Positions 56,754 to 64,000 of a stretch of DNA of 64,000 nt are shown here, one piece after another; the stretch's first letter is position 1; the number at the start of each line of letters is the position of its first letter. The notes beneath the pieces were generated by a model, which saw nothing but the letters and a program-made list of their open reading frames with translations, was not told where the DNA came from and did no database searches. The translations under genes and the position numbers were made by a program. The stretch is taken from positions 1 through 64,000 of the forward strand of contig JFLT01000186.1 of assembly GCA_000634195.1 (NCBI GenBank), read 5' to 3'. The DNA is from Prochlorococcus sp. scB243_495D8 (lineage in GTDB: Bacteria; Cyanobacteriota; Cyanobacteriia; PCC-6307; Cyanobiaceae).

Positions 56754-58820
56754 ATGGTTGATACCAATAATCGAGAAAATAGAAAATATAACATCACTGA
56801 AAATGAAGATATGAATAGTAACTATTGGATTAATGGACTCATCGCTTGGTGGAGTGGATTCAGTTTAAGAACAAAGTTGTTAGCTATAGCAACTCTTGTC
56901 GTAAGCCTTCTAATGACAGGAATAACTTTTTTTGCGTTAAATAGTATCCAAAGAGATGCCGGTATGAATGATACTAGATATGCTCGAGATCTTGGCTTAT
57001 TGTTATCTGGGAATGTTACAGAATTAGTCGCTAATAACCAAAAAAAAGAAATTTCAAATGTAGCTGAGAAGTTTTGGAGATCAAGTCGAAACCTCCGTTA
57101 TATATTCTTTACTGATGCTGAAGATATTGTTCAACTTGGGATACCTATAAGTGCAACCCCAACAAGCTCAGACAGTCAGTTTCAGCTCACTCGAAAATTA
57201 AAACTACCTTCGGAATTGAAGAAGAGACCGCAATTCCCTTTGGTTAGGCAGCATGCGACACCTCAAGGTCAAGTAACAGATGTATTTGTCCCGATGTTGT
57301 GGAAAGGCAAATATCTTGGAACATTAGCGTTGGGAGTGACTCCTAATAAAAAAGCACTAGCCAGTGCTGCCCTAACTAGAGAAGTAACCATTGCAGTTTT
57401 TATCTCTATTTGGGTTTTAGTAATACTTGGAGCTGTATTTAATGCACTGACAATTACAAGACCAGTAAGAGAATTAGTAAGAGGTGTTAGAGAAATTTCA
57501 AGAGGAAATTTTAAATCCAGAATTTCTTTACCCATGACAGGTGATTTAGGAGAACTCTTAAATGGATTTAACCGAATGGCCACACAGTTAGAAAATTATG
57601 ATGAAGCTAATATAGAAGAACTAAAAGCGGCACAAATCAAGCAGCAATCATTAATAGCTACAATGGCTGATGGTGCAATATTATTGGACTCACAAGGCAA
57701 TATTGTACTTACTAATCCAACAGCAAAGAGATTATTTCGTTGGGAAGGAAGATTTCTAGAAGGTAAACATTTTTTAAATGAAATCCCTGAAATTTTATCT
57801 AACGACTTACATACCAATATAGAGTCTATTTTAAACAGGGAAAAGGAGAAAGACGATTTAAGATTCAGTTTAGGAGAACCAGCAAGAACCTTAAGAATTG
57901 TCCTGCAATCAGTCTTAGATACAAATAAAGTTGAATTAAAAGGAATTGCTGTGACAATACAAGATTTAACTAGAGAAGTTGAACTTAACGCGGCGCAAAA
58001 TAGATTCATAAGCAATGTATCGCATGAATTAAGGACACCTCTTTTTAATATCAAAAGTTATGTAGAGACCTTACATGATTTAAAAGATCAGCTTTCTGAT
58101 GAAGAACAAATAGAATTTTTAGGAATTGCAAATTCAGAGACTGATAGGTTAACAAGACTTGTGAATGACGTATTAGATTTATCTAGATTGGAGTCTGGGA
58201 AAATTGTTCAGCTAGAGCAAATGGACATAAAACCAGCAATAGAACAGACTCTTAGAAACTATAGACTCAATGCTTCAGAAAAAAATGTTTCGTTAGCTCA
58301 TGACATAGAGGAAACTATTCCTCCAATTCTTGGAAATTTTGATTTACTTTTGCAGGTTTTTGATAATTTACTAGGAAATGGATTGAAATTTAGTCCAAAA
58401 AACAGCGCCCTAATTATAAGAGCTTATACTTGGCCAGATTCCTGTCCTGCCTTCCCTCCAAGTATTAAAAATGATGCAGCCCCTCAATGTGAATTAGTTT
58501 CACCACTTCCAAAAGTAAGAATTGAGATTGCTGATACTGGCTCAGGAATATCTCAAGCTGACCAAGAAAAAATATTTGATCGTTTTTATAGAGTAGAGAA
58601 TTCAGTTCATACTGAGCAAGGGACCGGTTTAGGTTTGTCTATAGTTCGGGGAATAATTGAAAAACATGGTGGAGAGATTCGTATGGCTAGTGAATTAGGA
58701 GTAGGAACAACGTTTTGGTTTGATTTGGCCTTGGCACAATCTGATAAAGATGAATTATTGACAAAAGCTATTAATAATTCAGATTCCTTTCCAGGTTCTG
58801 AAATTAAAGAAATAATCTAA
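56754..58820 (+). CDS. nblS: NblS-type sensor histidine kinase (VicK family)
   Basis: Membrane histidine kinase that in cyanobacteria controls high-light and nutrient-stress genes, including hli genes. The 688 residues have a membrane helix near 38-62, an extracytoplasmic sensor, a second helix near 210-232, a HAMP domain, a PAS domain (SLIATMADGAILLDSQGNIV), the H-box FISNVSHELRTPLF (His near 423), the N-box DNLLGNGLKFSP and G-boxes IADTGSGIS and GTGLGLSIVRG. Its response regulator is not adjacent. Its end overlaps kaiC by four bases, convergent. Confidence 0.93.
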   Translation: MVDTNNRENRKYNITENEDMNSNYWINGLIAWWSGFSLRTKLLAIATLVVSLLMTGITFFALNSIQRDAGMNDTRYARDLGLLLSGNVTELVANNQKKEISNVAEKFWRSSRNLRYIFFTDAEDIVQLGIPISATPTSSDSQFQLTRKLKLPSELKKRPQFPLVRQHATPQGQVTDVFVPMLWKGKYLGTLALGVTPNKKALASAALTREVTIAVFISIWVLVILGAVFNALTITRPVRELVRGVREISRGNFKSRISLPMTGDLGELLNGFNRMATQLENYDEANIEELKAAQIKQQSLIATMADGAILLDSQGNIVLTNPTAKRLFRWEGRFLEGKHFLNEIPEILSNDLHTNIESILNREKEKDDLRFSLGEPARTLRIVLQSVLDTNKVELKGIAVTIQDLTREVELNAAQNRFISNVSHELRTPLFNIKSYVETLHDLKDQLSDEEQIEFLGIANSETDRLTRLVNDVLDLSRLESGKIVQLEQMDIKPAIEQTLRNYRLNASEKNVSLAHDIEETIPPILGNFDLLLQVFDNLLGNGLKFSPKNSALIIRAYTWPDSCPAFPPSIKNDAAPQCELVSPLPKVRIEIADTGSGISQADQEKIFDRFYRVENSVHTEQGTGLGLSIVRGIIEKHGGEIRMASELGVGTTFWFDLALAQSDKDELLTKAINNSDSFPGSEIKEII

Positions 58821-60346
58821 TTATTATCTATTCCTTTAAAAACATTTTGAACATTTTGATCAGGCACAACTCTGTGAGGGGCACCACTAAATATTTGTTC
58901 AAAATTAGAAAAAGAATCCCTTATTTCTGGGCCACTATTTGTAATAATAAATTCTCTTATTCGTTTATCATGCCATGATCCCCGCATTTTAAAAACATTT
59001 AATGCTCGAGCCATCTCACCTTTTATTTCTACATATTGAAGCAACAATATGGTGTCTGTAATTGTTGAGATGTGAGAATCAGTTATAGAATGACTTCCCA
59101 TGAATTCTTCTGCAGTATTAGTAAAAAAGCCTGCTATTTCCTCTTGTTTTGTATAACCGGTAACAGCAATTACAAACTGTCTAAATGCATTCAAACTTAC
59201 ACCTCTGGCTAATGCAGAGAGAGAATCAATTGCCATTCTTTTTGGTTTAAATTGATTAATTTGCGTTTTTATAATTTGTAAGTGATCCTCTAAACCAGTT
59301 GATTCAGGATATGCACAAATGATTTTTAATAATCCATCACTTTCCATTTTTTCAAAATCTATGCCCCAGCTAGTAGCATTCCTAAGCAATTGAGCCCTAG
59401 ATTCTTCATATGCAAAAAGTATTGCTCTTTCATTATTGTTATAAGCATCTTCAACAAATTTCGATACAAGCATTGTTTTGCCCGTACCAGTCGCTCCAGT
59501 GGCGAGAATAATGGAATCTTGAAAATATCCCCCACCACACATATCATCAAGATCTTTAACTCCTGAGCTAATCCTAATATTTGAGGATCTCTGTGTTAAT
59601 CTCATTGCTCCTAAGGCAAAAACACTTATTCCATCCATTCCCATCGTGAATGGATATTCACCTTTCATATGTACCGTACCTCTCAACTTCAGAACTTCTA
59701 GAGTTCTTCTTCTCTTCTCTGACTCAAGAACATTTCTTAATAAGACAACATTATCAGATACAAATTCTTCTACACCATATCTAGCAATTGGTCCGTAATC
59801 ATCCACCCTTTCTGTAGTCATAACTGTTGTCACACCTATTTCTTTTAATCTTGCTATCAATCTAAATATTTCCCGTCTAACAACATAAATAGCGTCATAC
59901 TGCTGAAAGACAGCTGTTATTGAATCTATTGCAACTCTTTTAGCTTTATATTTTCTAATTGCATAACTAATTCTCTCAATAAGACCAGACAAGTCAAAGT
60001 TGCCAGCCACATCTTGACCATCAGGATCAGGAGATGCGTCCAAAATAAAAAGTTTATTTTGATCAATTAATTCTTGTAAATCCCAACCAAAACTTGCGGC
60101 ATTTCTAATAATATCTAATGGTGATTCCTCAAATGTTACAAAAATTCCAGGCTCATCAAAATTACAAATTCCATGGTGTAAATATTGCAGAGAAAAAACA
60201 GTTTTACCAGTTCCTGAGGTACCACTTACGAGTGTACTTCGAGATACAGGCAACCCACCCCTACAAACATCATCAAAACCTTCTATTCCAGTTGGTAATT
60301 TTTGTACTTGCATTTTATTTGATTTGCCAAATTTCTTATCATTCAT
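58817..60346 (-). CDS. kaiC: Circadian clock protein KaiC
   Basis: Autokinase, autophosphatase and ATPase hexamer at the core of the cyanobacterial clock. The 509 residues hold two RecA-like domains: Walker A LVSGTSGTGKTVFSLQYL with VTFEESPLD (CI), and ATGATGTGKTMLVSKFVE with FAYEESRAQL (CII). The phosphorylation pair is Ser427-Thr428 in HISTITDT, matching S431/T432 of Synechococcus. The C-terminal tail, the KaiA-binding region, is short and diverged. It is 39 bp downstream of kaiB on the same strand. There is no kaiA. Confidence 0.98.
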   Translation of the reverse strand: MNDKKFGKSNKMQVQKLPTGIEGFDDVCRGGLPVSRSTLVSGTSGTGKTVFSLQYLHHGICNFDEPGIFVTFEESPLDIIRNAASFGWDLQELIDQNKLFILDASPDPDGQDVAGNFDLSGLIERISYAIRKYKAKRVAIDSITAVFQQYDAIYVVRREIFRLIARLKEIGVTTVMTTERVDDYGPIARYGVEEFVSDNVVLLRNVLESEKRRRTLEVLKLRGTVHMKGEYPFTMGMDGISVFALGAMRLTQRSSNIRISSGVKDLDDMCGGGYFQDSIILATGATGTGKTMLVSKFVEDAYNNNERAILFAYEESRAQLLRNATSWGIDFEKMESDGLLKIICAYPESTGLEDHLQIIKTQINQFKPKRMAIDSLSALARGVSLNAFRQFVIAVTGYTKQEEIAGFFTNTAEEFMGSHSITDSHISTITDTILLLQYVEIKGEMARALNVFKMRGSWHDKRIREFIITNSGPEIRDSFSNFEQIFSGAPHRVVPDQNVQNVFKGIDNN

Positions 60347-60385
60347 AGTTTTGTGCTAATTTAAAAATTAAAATTTTTATAATTA

Positions 60386-60706
60386 TTATTTATCTCCACT
60401 ATATTCAGTTTCAGTTAATTCATCAAAAAGTAGATCTAACCCAATTAACACTTTCTCTCTATCTGAAAGATCACCTATTATTTTCCTAACTGGTGGCGGT
60501 AAAATTTTAGCTAACGTTGGAGTGGCTAAAATTTTATCTTCTTCTGCAAGTTGTGGTTGCTTGAGTACATCGATAACCTTCAAAGCATAAACTCCTTTGA
60601 ATTCATTTTCTAAAATTTCTCTTAAAGTATTTAAAGCTCTCATCGAATTAGGAGTATTTCCAGCAACATAGAGTTTTAAAATATATGTTTTCCTTGCTGC
60701 CATCAT
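60386..60706 (-). CDS. kaiB: Circadian clock protein KaiB
   Basis: Thioredoxin-like fold-switching protein that binds KaiC by night. The 106 residues show [60 protein letters not shown]. Complete. kaiA normally lies upstream in other cyanobacteria, but here the next gene is rplU, divergent, only 140 bp away. Confidence 0.98.
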   Translation of the reverse strand: MMAARKTYILKLYVAGNTPNSMRALNTLREILENEFKGVYALKVIDVLKQPQLAEEDKILATPTLAKILPPPVRKIIGDLSDREKVLIGLDLLFDELTETEYSGDK

Positions 60707-60801
60707 TATAGTTCCTGAATTGATATCAAAGATTTAAAACAACCCTTGACTTATTACACTACAAAATAAGAAAATAAACAAATTATTATGATTGCTTATT
60801 G

Positions 60802-60828
60802 GGCTTAATCAAATTATTAATTTGAGCC
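60802..60828 (+). promoter_or_regulatory. Leader hairpin upstream of rplU
   Basis: TCAAATT/AATTTGA form a seven-pair stem with a three-base loop, extended by GGC/GCC across a four-base bulge. The structure ends 18 bp before the rplU ATG. It could be a ribosomal-protein leader or simply a chance AT-rich dyad. Confidence 0.35.
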
Positions 60829-60846
60829 TAGTAGCGTCTTTAAGAT

Positions 60847-61287
60847 ATGACAAATTCTAAAAACTCCTCAAACAATCCTTCTCAAAGTATTGAATTGTAT
60901 GCAATAGCAGAAACTTCAGGCCAACAATTTTGGTTTGAAGTTGATAAATACTATGACATAGACAGGTTAAACGCAAAAGAGAAGGACAAGATAACACTTG
61001 AAAAAGTTTTACTTTTAAAGGATAAGGACTCAATAAGTGTTGGTAAACCTTACGTTAAAGACGCAAAAATTGAATTAGAAGTAGTCTCACATAGAAGAGA
61101 TAAGAAAATTCTTGTATACAAGATGCGTCCGAAAAAAAAGACAAGAAGAAAGATGGGTCACAGACAAGAACTTACAAGAGTTATGGTAAAATCTATAACA
61201 ACTGGTAAAAGCGCTCCCAAGTCTTCTGTAAAAAAGGAAACTGTCAAAAAAGAGACTAAACCAAAATCAGAAAAATCTACAAATTAA
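60847..61287 (+). CDS. rplU: 50S ribosomal protein L21
   Basis: Large-subunit protein bound to 23S rRNA. The 146 residues are about 40 more than the common L21. There is an extra Ser/Asn-rich N-terminus (residues 1-17), the core with YAIAETSGQQFWFEV, RRDKKILVYKMRPKKKTRRK and GHRQELTRV, and a Lys/Ser-rich tail of about 30 residues. rpmA follows nine bases later, the usual L21-L27 pair. Confidence 0.96.
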   Translation: MTNSKNSSNNPSQSIELYAIAETSGQQFWFEVDKYYDIDRLNAKEKDKITLEKVLLLKDKDSISVGKPYVKDAKIELEVVSHRRDKKILVYKMRPKKKTRRKMGHRQELTRVMVKSITTGKSAPKSSVKKETVKKETKPKSEKSTN

Positions 61288-61296
61288 ACACTTCTA

Positions 61297-61557
61297 ATGG
61301 CACATAAAAAAGGAACAGGTTCTACTAGAAACGGAAGAGATTCAAATTCCAAAAGATTGGGTGTTAAAGCTTATGGAGGAGAAAAAGTAACTGCTGGATC
61401 AATTTTAATTCGTCAAAGGGGTACTTCTTTCCTTCCAGGAAATAATGTTGGGAAAGGTAAAGATGACACCCTTTTTGCGCTCAGAGAAGGAACAGTAAGT
61501 TTCGAAAGCATTAAAAGAAATTTAAGAAATAGAAAAAGAGTTAATATAGTTATCTAA
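61297..61557 (+). CDS. rpmA: 50S ribosomal protein L27
   Basis: L27 reaches toward the peptidyl transferase centre through its N-terminus. The 86 residues read [20 protein letters not shown] and contain the signature [17 protein letters not shown]. There is no N-terminal cleaved extension of the Firmicutes type. Its last eight bases overlap the methyltransferase gene on the other strand. Confidence 0.97.
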   Translation: MAHKKGTGSTRNGRDSNSKRLGVKAYGGEKVTAGSILIRQRGTSFLPGNNVGKGKDDTLFALREGTVSFESIKRNLRNRKRVNIVI

Positions 61558-62290
61558 TTTTCTTATAAGCTCTTGTAGTTATAAGAATAGGATGAAATAC
61601 TTCTAAAAAATTTGATTGAAGAGTCTCAAAAAATTTTTCAACTATTTGAATGTCGTCGATATGAAACGGATATTCATTTTTTTCTCCTTTGAAAAAATAC
61701 CAATTAAATAAAGCAATAGAATTAGGATCCATAAATTCATTGAAAATCTCAATTTGTGAAGCTGGATCAGCAAGATGTTCCAAAACATCAAGGCAAACGA
61801 TCGTATCAAATTTAGATATTTCTGTATCTTGAATTGTCTTGCAAAAAGTAAGTTTTTTTTCAACTCCTAATTTCTTGGCCCTGTATTCAACAAAGTTTCT
61901 ATTTGTCTCATTAATATCTACAAAAAAAACATGCTCAACTTTTGAAGACATAGCGTTAGCTAAGGCGTGCGTTCCAATACCTCCTCCAAAATCTAAAACC
62001 AATTCTCTAGAAAATCTCTGCTGAAGTTTTAAAGTATCAGCTATGTAGTCCTTACTTGTGATATGCCAAGCAGCTAAATCAGCTAAATGCCGATCTCCAA
62101 CTATTTCAGTATAAAAATCCGAAACATCATTCAAAGCATCTCCAGGATGTGAATTTGCCAAATTCATCTTTGCATTTGCAAGGAATCCATCTAAATCACA
62201 TTCTCTAATAGATAAGTATTCCATTAAATGTGATTTCAAATTAAAAGCATTGTCTAAAAACTCTCTTACAATAATATTATTATTCTTCAA
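61550..62290 (-). CDS. Class I SAM-dependent methyltransferase, unknown substrate
   Basis: The 246 residues have an N-terminal helical part ([20 protein letters not shown]) and a Rossmann-like domain with motif [19 protein letters not shown], the acidic end of strand 2 VFFVDIN, and the motif [13 protein letters not shown]. This is a small-molecule-type methyltransferase, not a clear rRNA enzyme. Substrate and pathway are unknown. It is isolated between rpmA and truB. Confidence 0.82.
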   Translation of the reverse strand: MKNNNIIVREFLDNAFNLKSHLMEYLSIRECDLDGFLANAKMNLANSHPGDALNDVSDFYTEIVGDRHLADLAAWHITSKDYIADTLKLQQRFSRELVLDFGGGIGTHALANAMSSKVEHVFFVDINETNRNFVEYRAKKLGVEKKLTFCKTIQDTEISKFDTIVCLDVLEHLADPASQIEIFNEFMDPNSIALFNWYFFKGEKNEYPFHIDDIQIVEKFFETLQSNFLEVFHPILITTRAYKKIR

Positions 62291-62366
62291 TTTCTTACTC
62301 TAAATTTCCGATAACAAAATCATAGGATGGTTATAAATCTTTCTCAAAGTTTTCTTAATATTAAAA

Positions 62367-63290
62367 ATGGAAACTAAAGATGGATTCTTAGTAATTAATA
62401 AAGATAAAGGATGTACCTCACATGATTGTGTTAGACAAATAAGGAAGTTACTTAATACGAAAAAAGTCGGTCACACAGGAACTCTTGACCCAGAAGTTAC
62501 AGGAATATTACCAATCGCGATAGGCAGTGCAACAAGATTTATTCAATATCTCCCTCAGGGTAAAACTTACATAGGAAAAATTAAATTAGGTATAAGAACT
62601 AACACTGATGATATTCACGGAGAAATAATTAATCAAAAAAGTTGGCCTAAAATCAGTGCTGAAAAATTAGATCAATACTTAAATAGATTTAGAGGAATTA
62701 TTAAACAAATTCCGCCGAAAGTATCTAGTGTGCACATTAATGGTGAGAGAGCTTATAAGAAATCTTTCAGGAATGAAGTTTTTGAATTACCACCAAGAGA
62801 AGTAAAAATAGACGAACTTACTTTAATGAAATGGGACCAAATAAACGGAATCATAGAAATAAAAATCAAATGTTCAGCTGGCACATACATAAGAGCAATT
62901 GCAAGAGATTTAGGCGAAATTCTTAATTCCGAGGGTTGCCTTCTACAACTAAAAAGAATTTCAGCTTGTGGCTTTGATGAACAAAACTCAATAAAAATAT
63001 CTGAGATGGAGAAAGAACAGGGAGGGGAAAGCACGAAAAATTTTATTATTCCAATAATTTCTGCTCTTAACCACATTTCAACAATAGTCTTAAATAATGA
63101 AGAAGAAATCAATTTTTGGCAAACGGGAAGAGCAATTAAAGTTGATATTAATTGCTTCCAGGAAAGCAAATCTTTTGACTACAAAAAACCCATAAAAGTA
63201 ATAGATAAAAAAGAAACACTACTTGGGATAGGCTTCTTAAATAAAGATCAAACTTTTATAAATCCAAAATTAGTCCTGAATGGTAAATAA
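62367..63290 (+). CDS. truB: tRNA pseudouridine-55 synthase
   Basis: Makes pseudouridine 55 in the T loop of tRNAs. The 307 residues start [17 protein letters not shown], contain [18 protein letters not shown] with the catalytic Asp, [15 protein letters not shown], the [14 protein letters not shown] block and [15 protein letters not shown]. Complete. It converges with the SpoIID-like gene, three bases apart. Confidence 0.96.
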   Translation: METKDGFLVINKDKGCTSHDCVRQIRKLLNTKKVGHTGTLDPEVTGILPIAIGSATRFIQYLPQGKTYIGKIKLGIRTNTDDIHGEIINQKSWPKISAEKLDQYLNRFRGIIKQIPPKVSSVHINGERAYKKSFRNEVFELPPREVKIDELTLMKWDQINGIIEIKIKCSAGTYIRAIARDLGEILNSEGCLLQLKRISACGFDEQNSIKISEMEKEQGGESTKNFIIPIISALNHISTIVLNNEEEINFWQTGRAIKVDINCFQESKSFDYKKPIKVIDKKETLLGIGFLNKDQTFINPKLVLNGK

Positions 63291-63293
63291 TTT

Positions 63294-64000
63294 CTATAGG
63301 TAATCTTTTCTAAATGGTTTAATCTGTACACCCCTATAAAAATGCTTTAATATTCTCTCAGCTTTTTGACCTCTAGACGCCAGATATTTTGCGCCCCATT
63401 GACTCATTCCTACTCCATGACCTGATCCCTGTCCAAAAACTATCAAACCTTTTTTTATGGGAAATTTGTTGTTTAATTCTTCCTCAAAAAATTTAAATCT
63501 CACAAAATTACTTTTGAGGCCTAATCTTTTTCTTAAAGCCACACCGGATATTTGTTCAGAACCGTATGCCCCAATAAGTTTTACATTTTTTACCCTCCCG
63601 GTACTAGTAATTTCGAGAATCTCTATTTTTTTTAAACCTCCAATCTTGGGAAACAAATCTATTAATTCATTACTTGAAATTTTTTTTTGCCATCTAAATT
63701 TTGGATTATTTTTATCAAAATCTTTCACACTTGATAAATATGGATATTTATTCTTCCATACATCTTGACTATTTTCAGTCATTCCACCTGAGCTACTATG
63801 AAACAATGCATTAATTAATTTCTCTTTATACGTCAAAACCAAAGATCTGGTACTTTTAACGGCTCTTATAGTTTTATAAGTTCTTGACTCCAACCCGTTA
63901 TAGACTTGATTTTTCTGGGTTGAATCTATATCAAATAAATTATTTCCCTTTTGCTTTAAAGCATAAGTTCTTGAGGCAATTGCTTGTGCTTTTAATGCTT
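63294..64000 (-). CDS. SpoIID/LytB-domain protein (5' end outside window)
   Basis: SpoIID-type proteins are lytic transglycosylases or wall-associated proteins. The frame runs from the right edge without a stop. It includes ALKAQAIASRTYALKQK upstream of the first in-window start-like codon (TTG 63893), then IRAVKSTRSLVLTYKEKLIN, FHSSSGGMTE, the GQGSGHGVGMSQWGAKYLAS signature and a C-terminal LKHFYRGVQI. The N-terminus and any signal peptide lie beyond 64000. In a non-sporulating cyanobacterium the role is probably cell-wall turnover. Confidence 0.87.
   Translation of the reverse strand, partial: ALKAQAIASRTYALKQKGNNLFDIDSTQKNQVYNGLESRTYKTIRAVKSTRSLVLTYKEKLINALFHSSSGGMTENSQDVWKNKYPYLSSVKDFDKNNPKFRWQKKISSNELIDLFPKIGGLKKIEILEITSTGRVKNVKLIGAYGSEQISGVALRKRLGLKSNFVRFKFFEEELNNKFPIKKGLIVFGQGSGHGVGMSQWGAKYLASRGQKAERILKHFYRGVQIKPFRKDYL

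Noticed and set aside
57596-58054. 152-residue minus-strand ORF
   Set aside because: It lies opposite the PAS/H-box region of nblS and reflects codon bias of that gene; no domain is visible.

Overview
The window is a gene-dense, strongly AT-rich stretch of a cyanobacterial chromosome. It is most likely from a high-light-adapted Prochlorococcus. The reasons are the low GC, very short spacers, many TTG/GTG starts, a nickel superoxide dismutase with its maturation protease, a high-light-inducible (Hli) protein, NblS, Ftn2, a ClpR/ClpP3 pair, and kaiB-kaiC with rplU directly beside kaiB and no kaiA. The placement rests on gene content and order read from the sequence; no database was searched. 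I see no insertion sequence, prophage, CRISPR array or rRNA. Three tRNAs (Leu-CAA, His-GUG, Gly-UCC) and the SRP RNA are present. Both end genes run off the window: ffh at the left (3' end missing) and a SpoIID-like gene at the right (5' end missing).

Layout. 1-5.7 kb: ffh, the division gene ftn2, pdhA and a group-2 sigma factor. 5.8-10.7 kb: NAD(P)HX repair, mnmA, lnt and a secreted FKBP isomerase. 10.8-12.3 kb: a nickel-SOD cassette (sodN, its protease sodX, and a convergent putative nickel permease). 12.3-17.1 kb: trpC, lpdA, an SpoU-type methyltransferase and murA. 17.1-22.9 kb: two overlapping microprotein ORFs, tRNA-Leu, argD, folC, an FAD oxidoreductase and an amidohydrolase. 22.9-28.9 kb: tRNA-His, miaB, then a division/wall run (ddl, a small membrane protein, ftsQ, ftsZ), SRP RNA and panB. 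28.9-34.7 kb: hemW, a PIN-TRAM membrane protein, clpR-clpP3, ilvC and cobD. 34.8-37.2 kb: the most accessory-looking part, with an hli gene, four small unrecognised genes, hup, and a 624-bp spacer holding dyads, tandem repeats and candidate microproteins. 37.2-49 kb: glgX, tRNA-Gly, a MelB-type transporter, an MlaE-type permease with two cyanobacterial DUF genes, plsY, pyrF, tyrS, a DUF1825 gene, a GIY-YIG-like gene, pepA and msrA. 49-55.3 kb: an outer-membrane block (lpxB, lpxA, fabZ, lpxC, bamA) transcribed with purC and msrA. 55.4-64 kb: purD, nblS, kaiC, kaiB, rplU, rpmA, a methyltransferase, truB and the SpoIID-like gene.

How it fits together. Most of the window is core housekeeping. The outer-membrane block couples lipid A synthesis to Omp85 assembly. 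ddl, murA, ftsQ, ftsZ and ftn2 serve wall growth and division. The nickel genes form a self-contained superoxide defence. The points most worth a second look are two genes whose conserved N-termini have no ATG/GTG/TTG start (sodX and the SpoU methyltransferase), the microprotein/repeat spacer between hup and glgX, the overlapping microprotein pair at 17.1-17.35 kb, the iterated TGCAAC/dyad element between the DUF1825 and GIY-YIG genes, the near-leaderless argD behind tRNA-Leu, and the reduced KaiBC clock. I did not find a clearly new multi-gene system.
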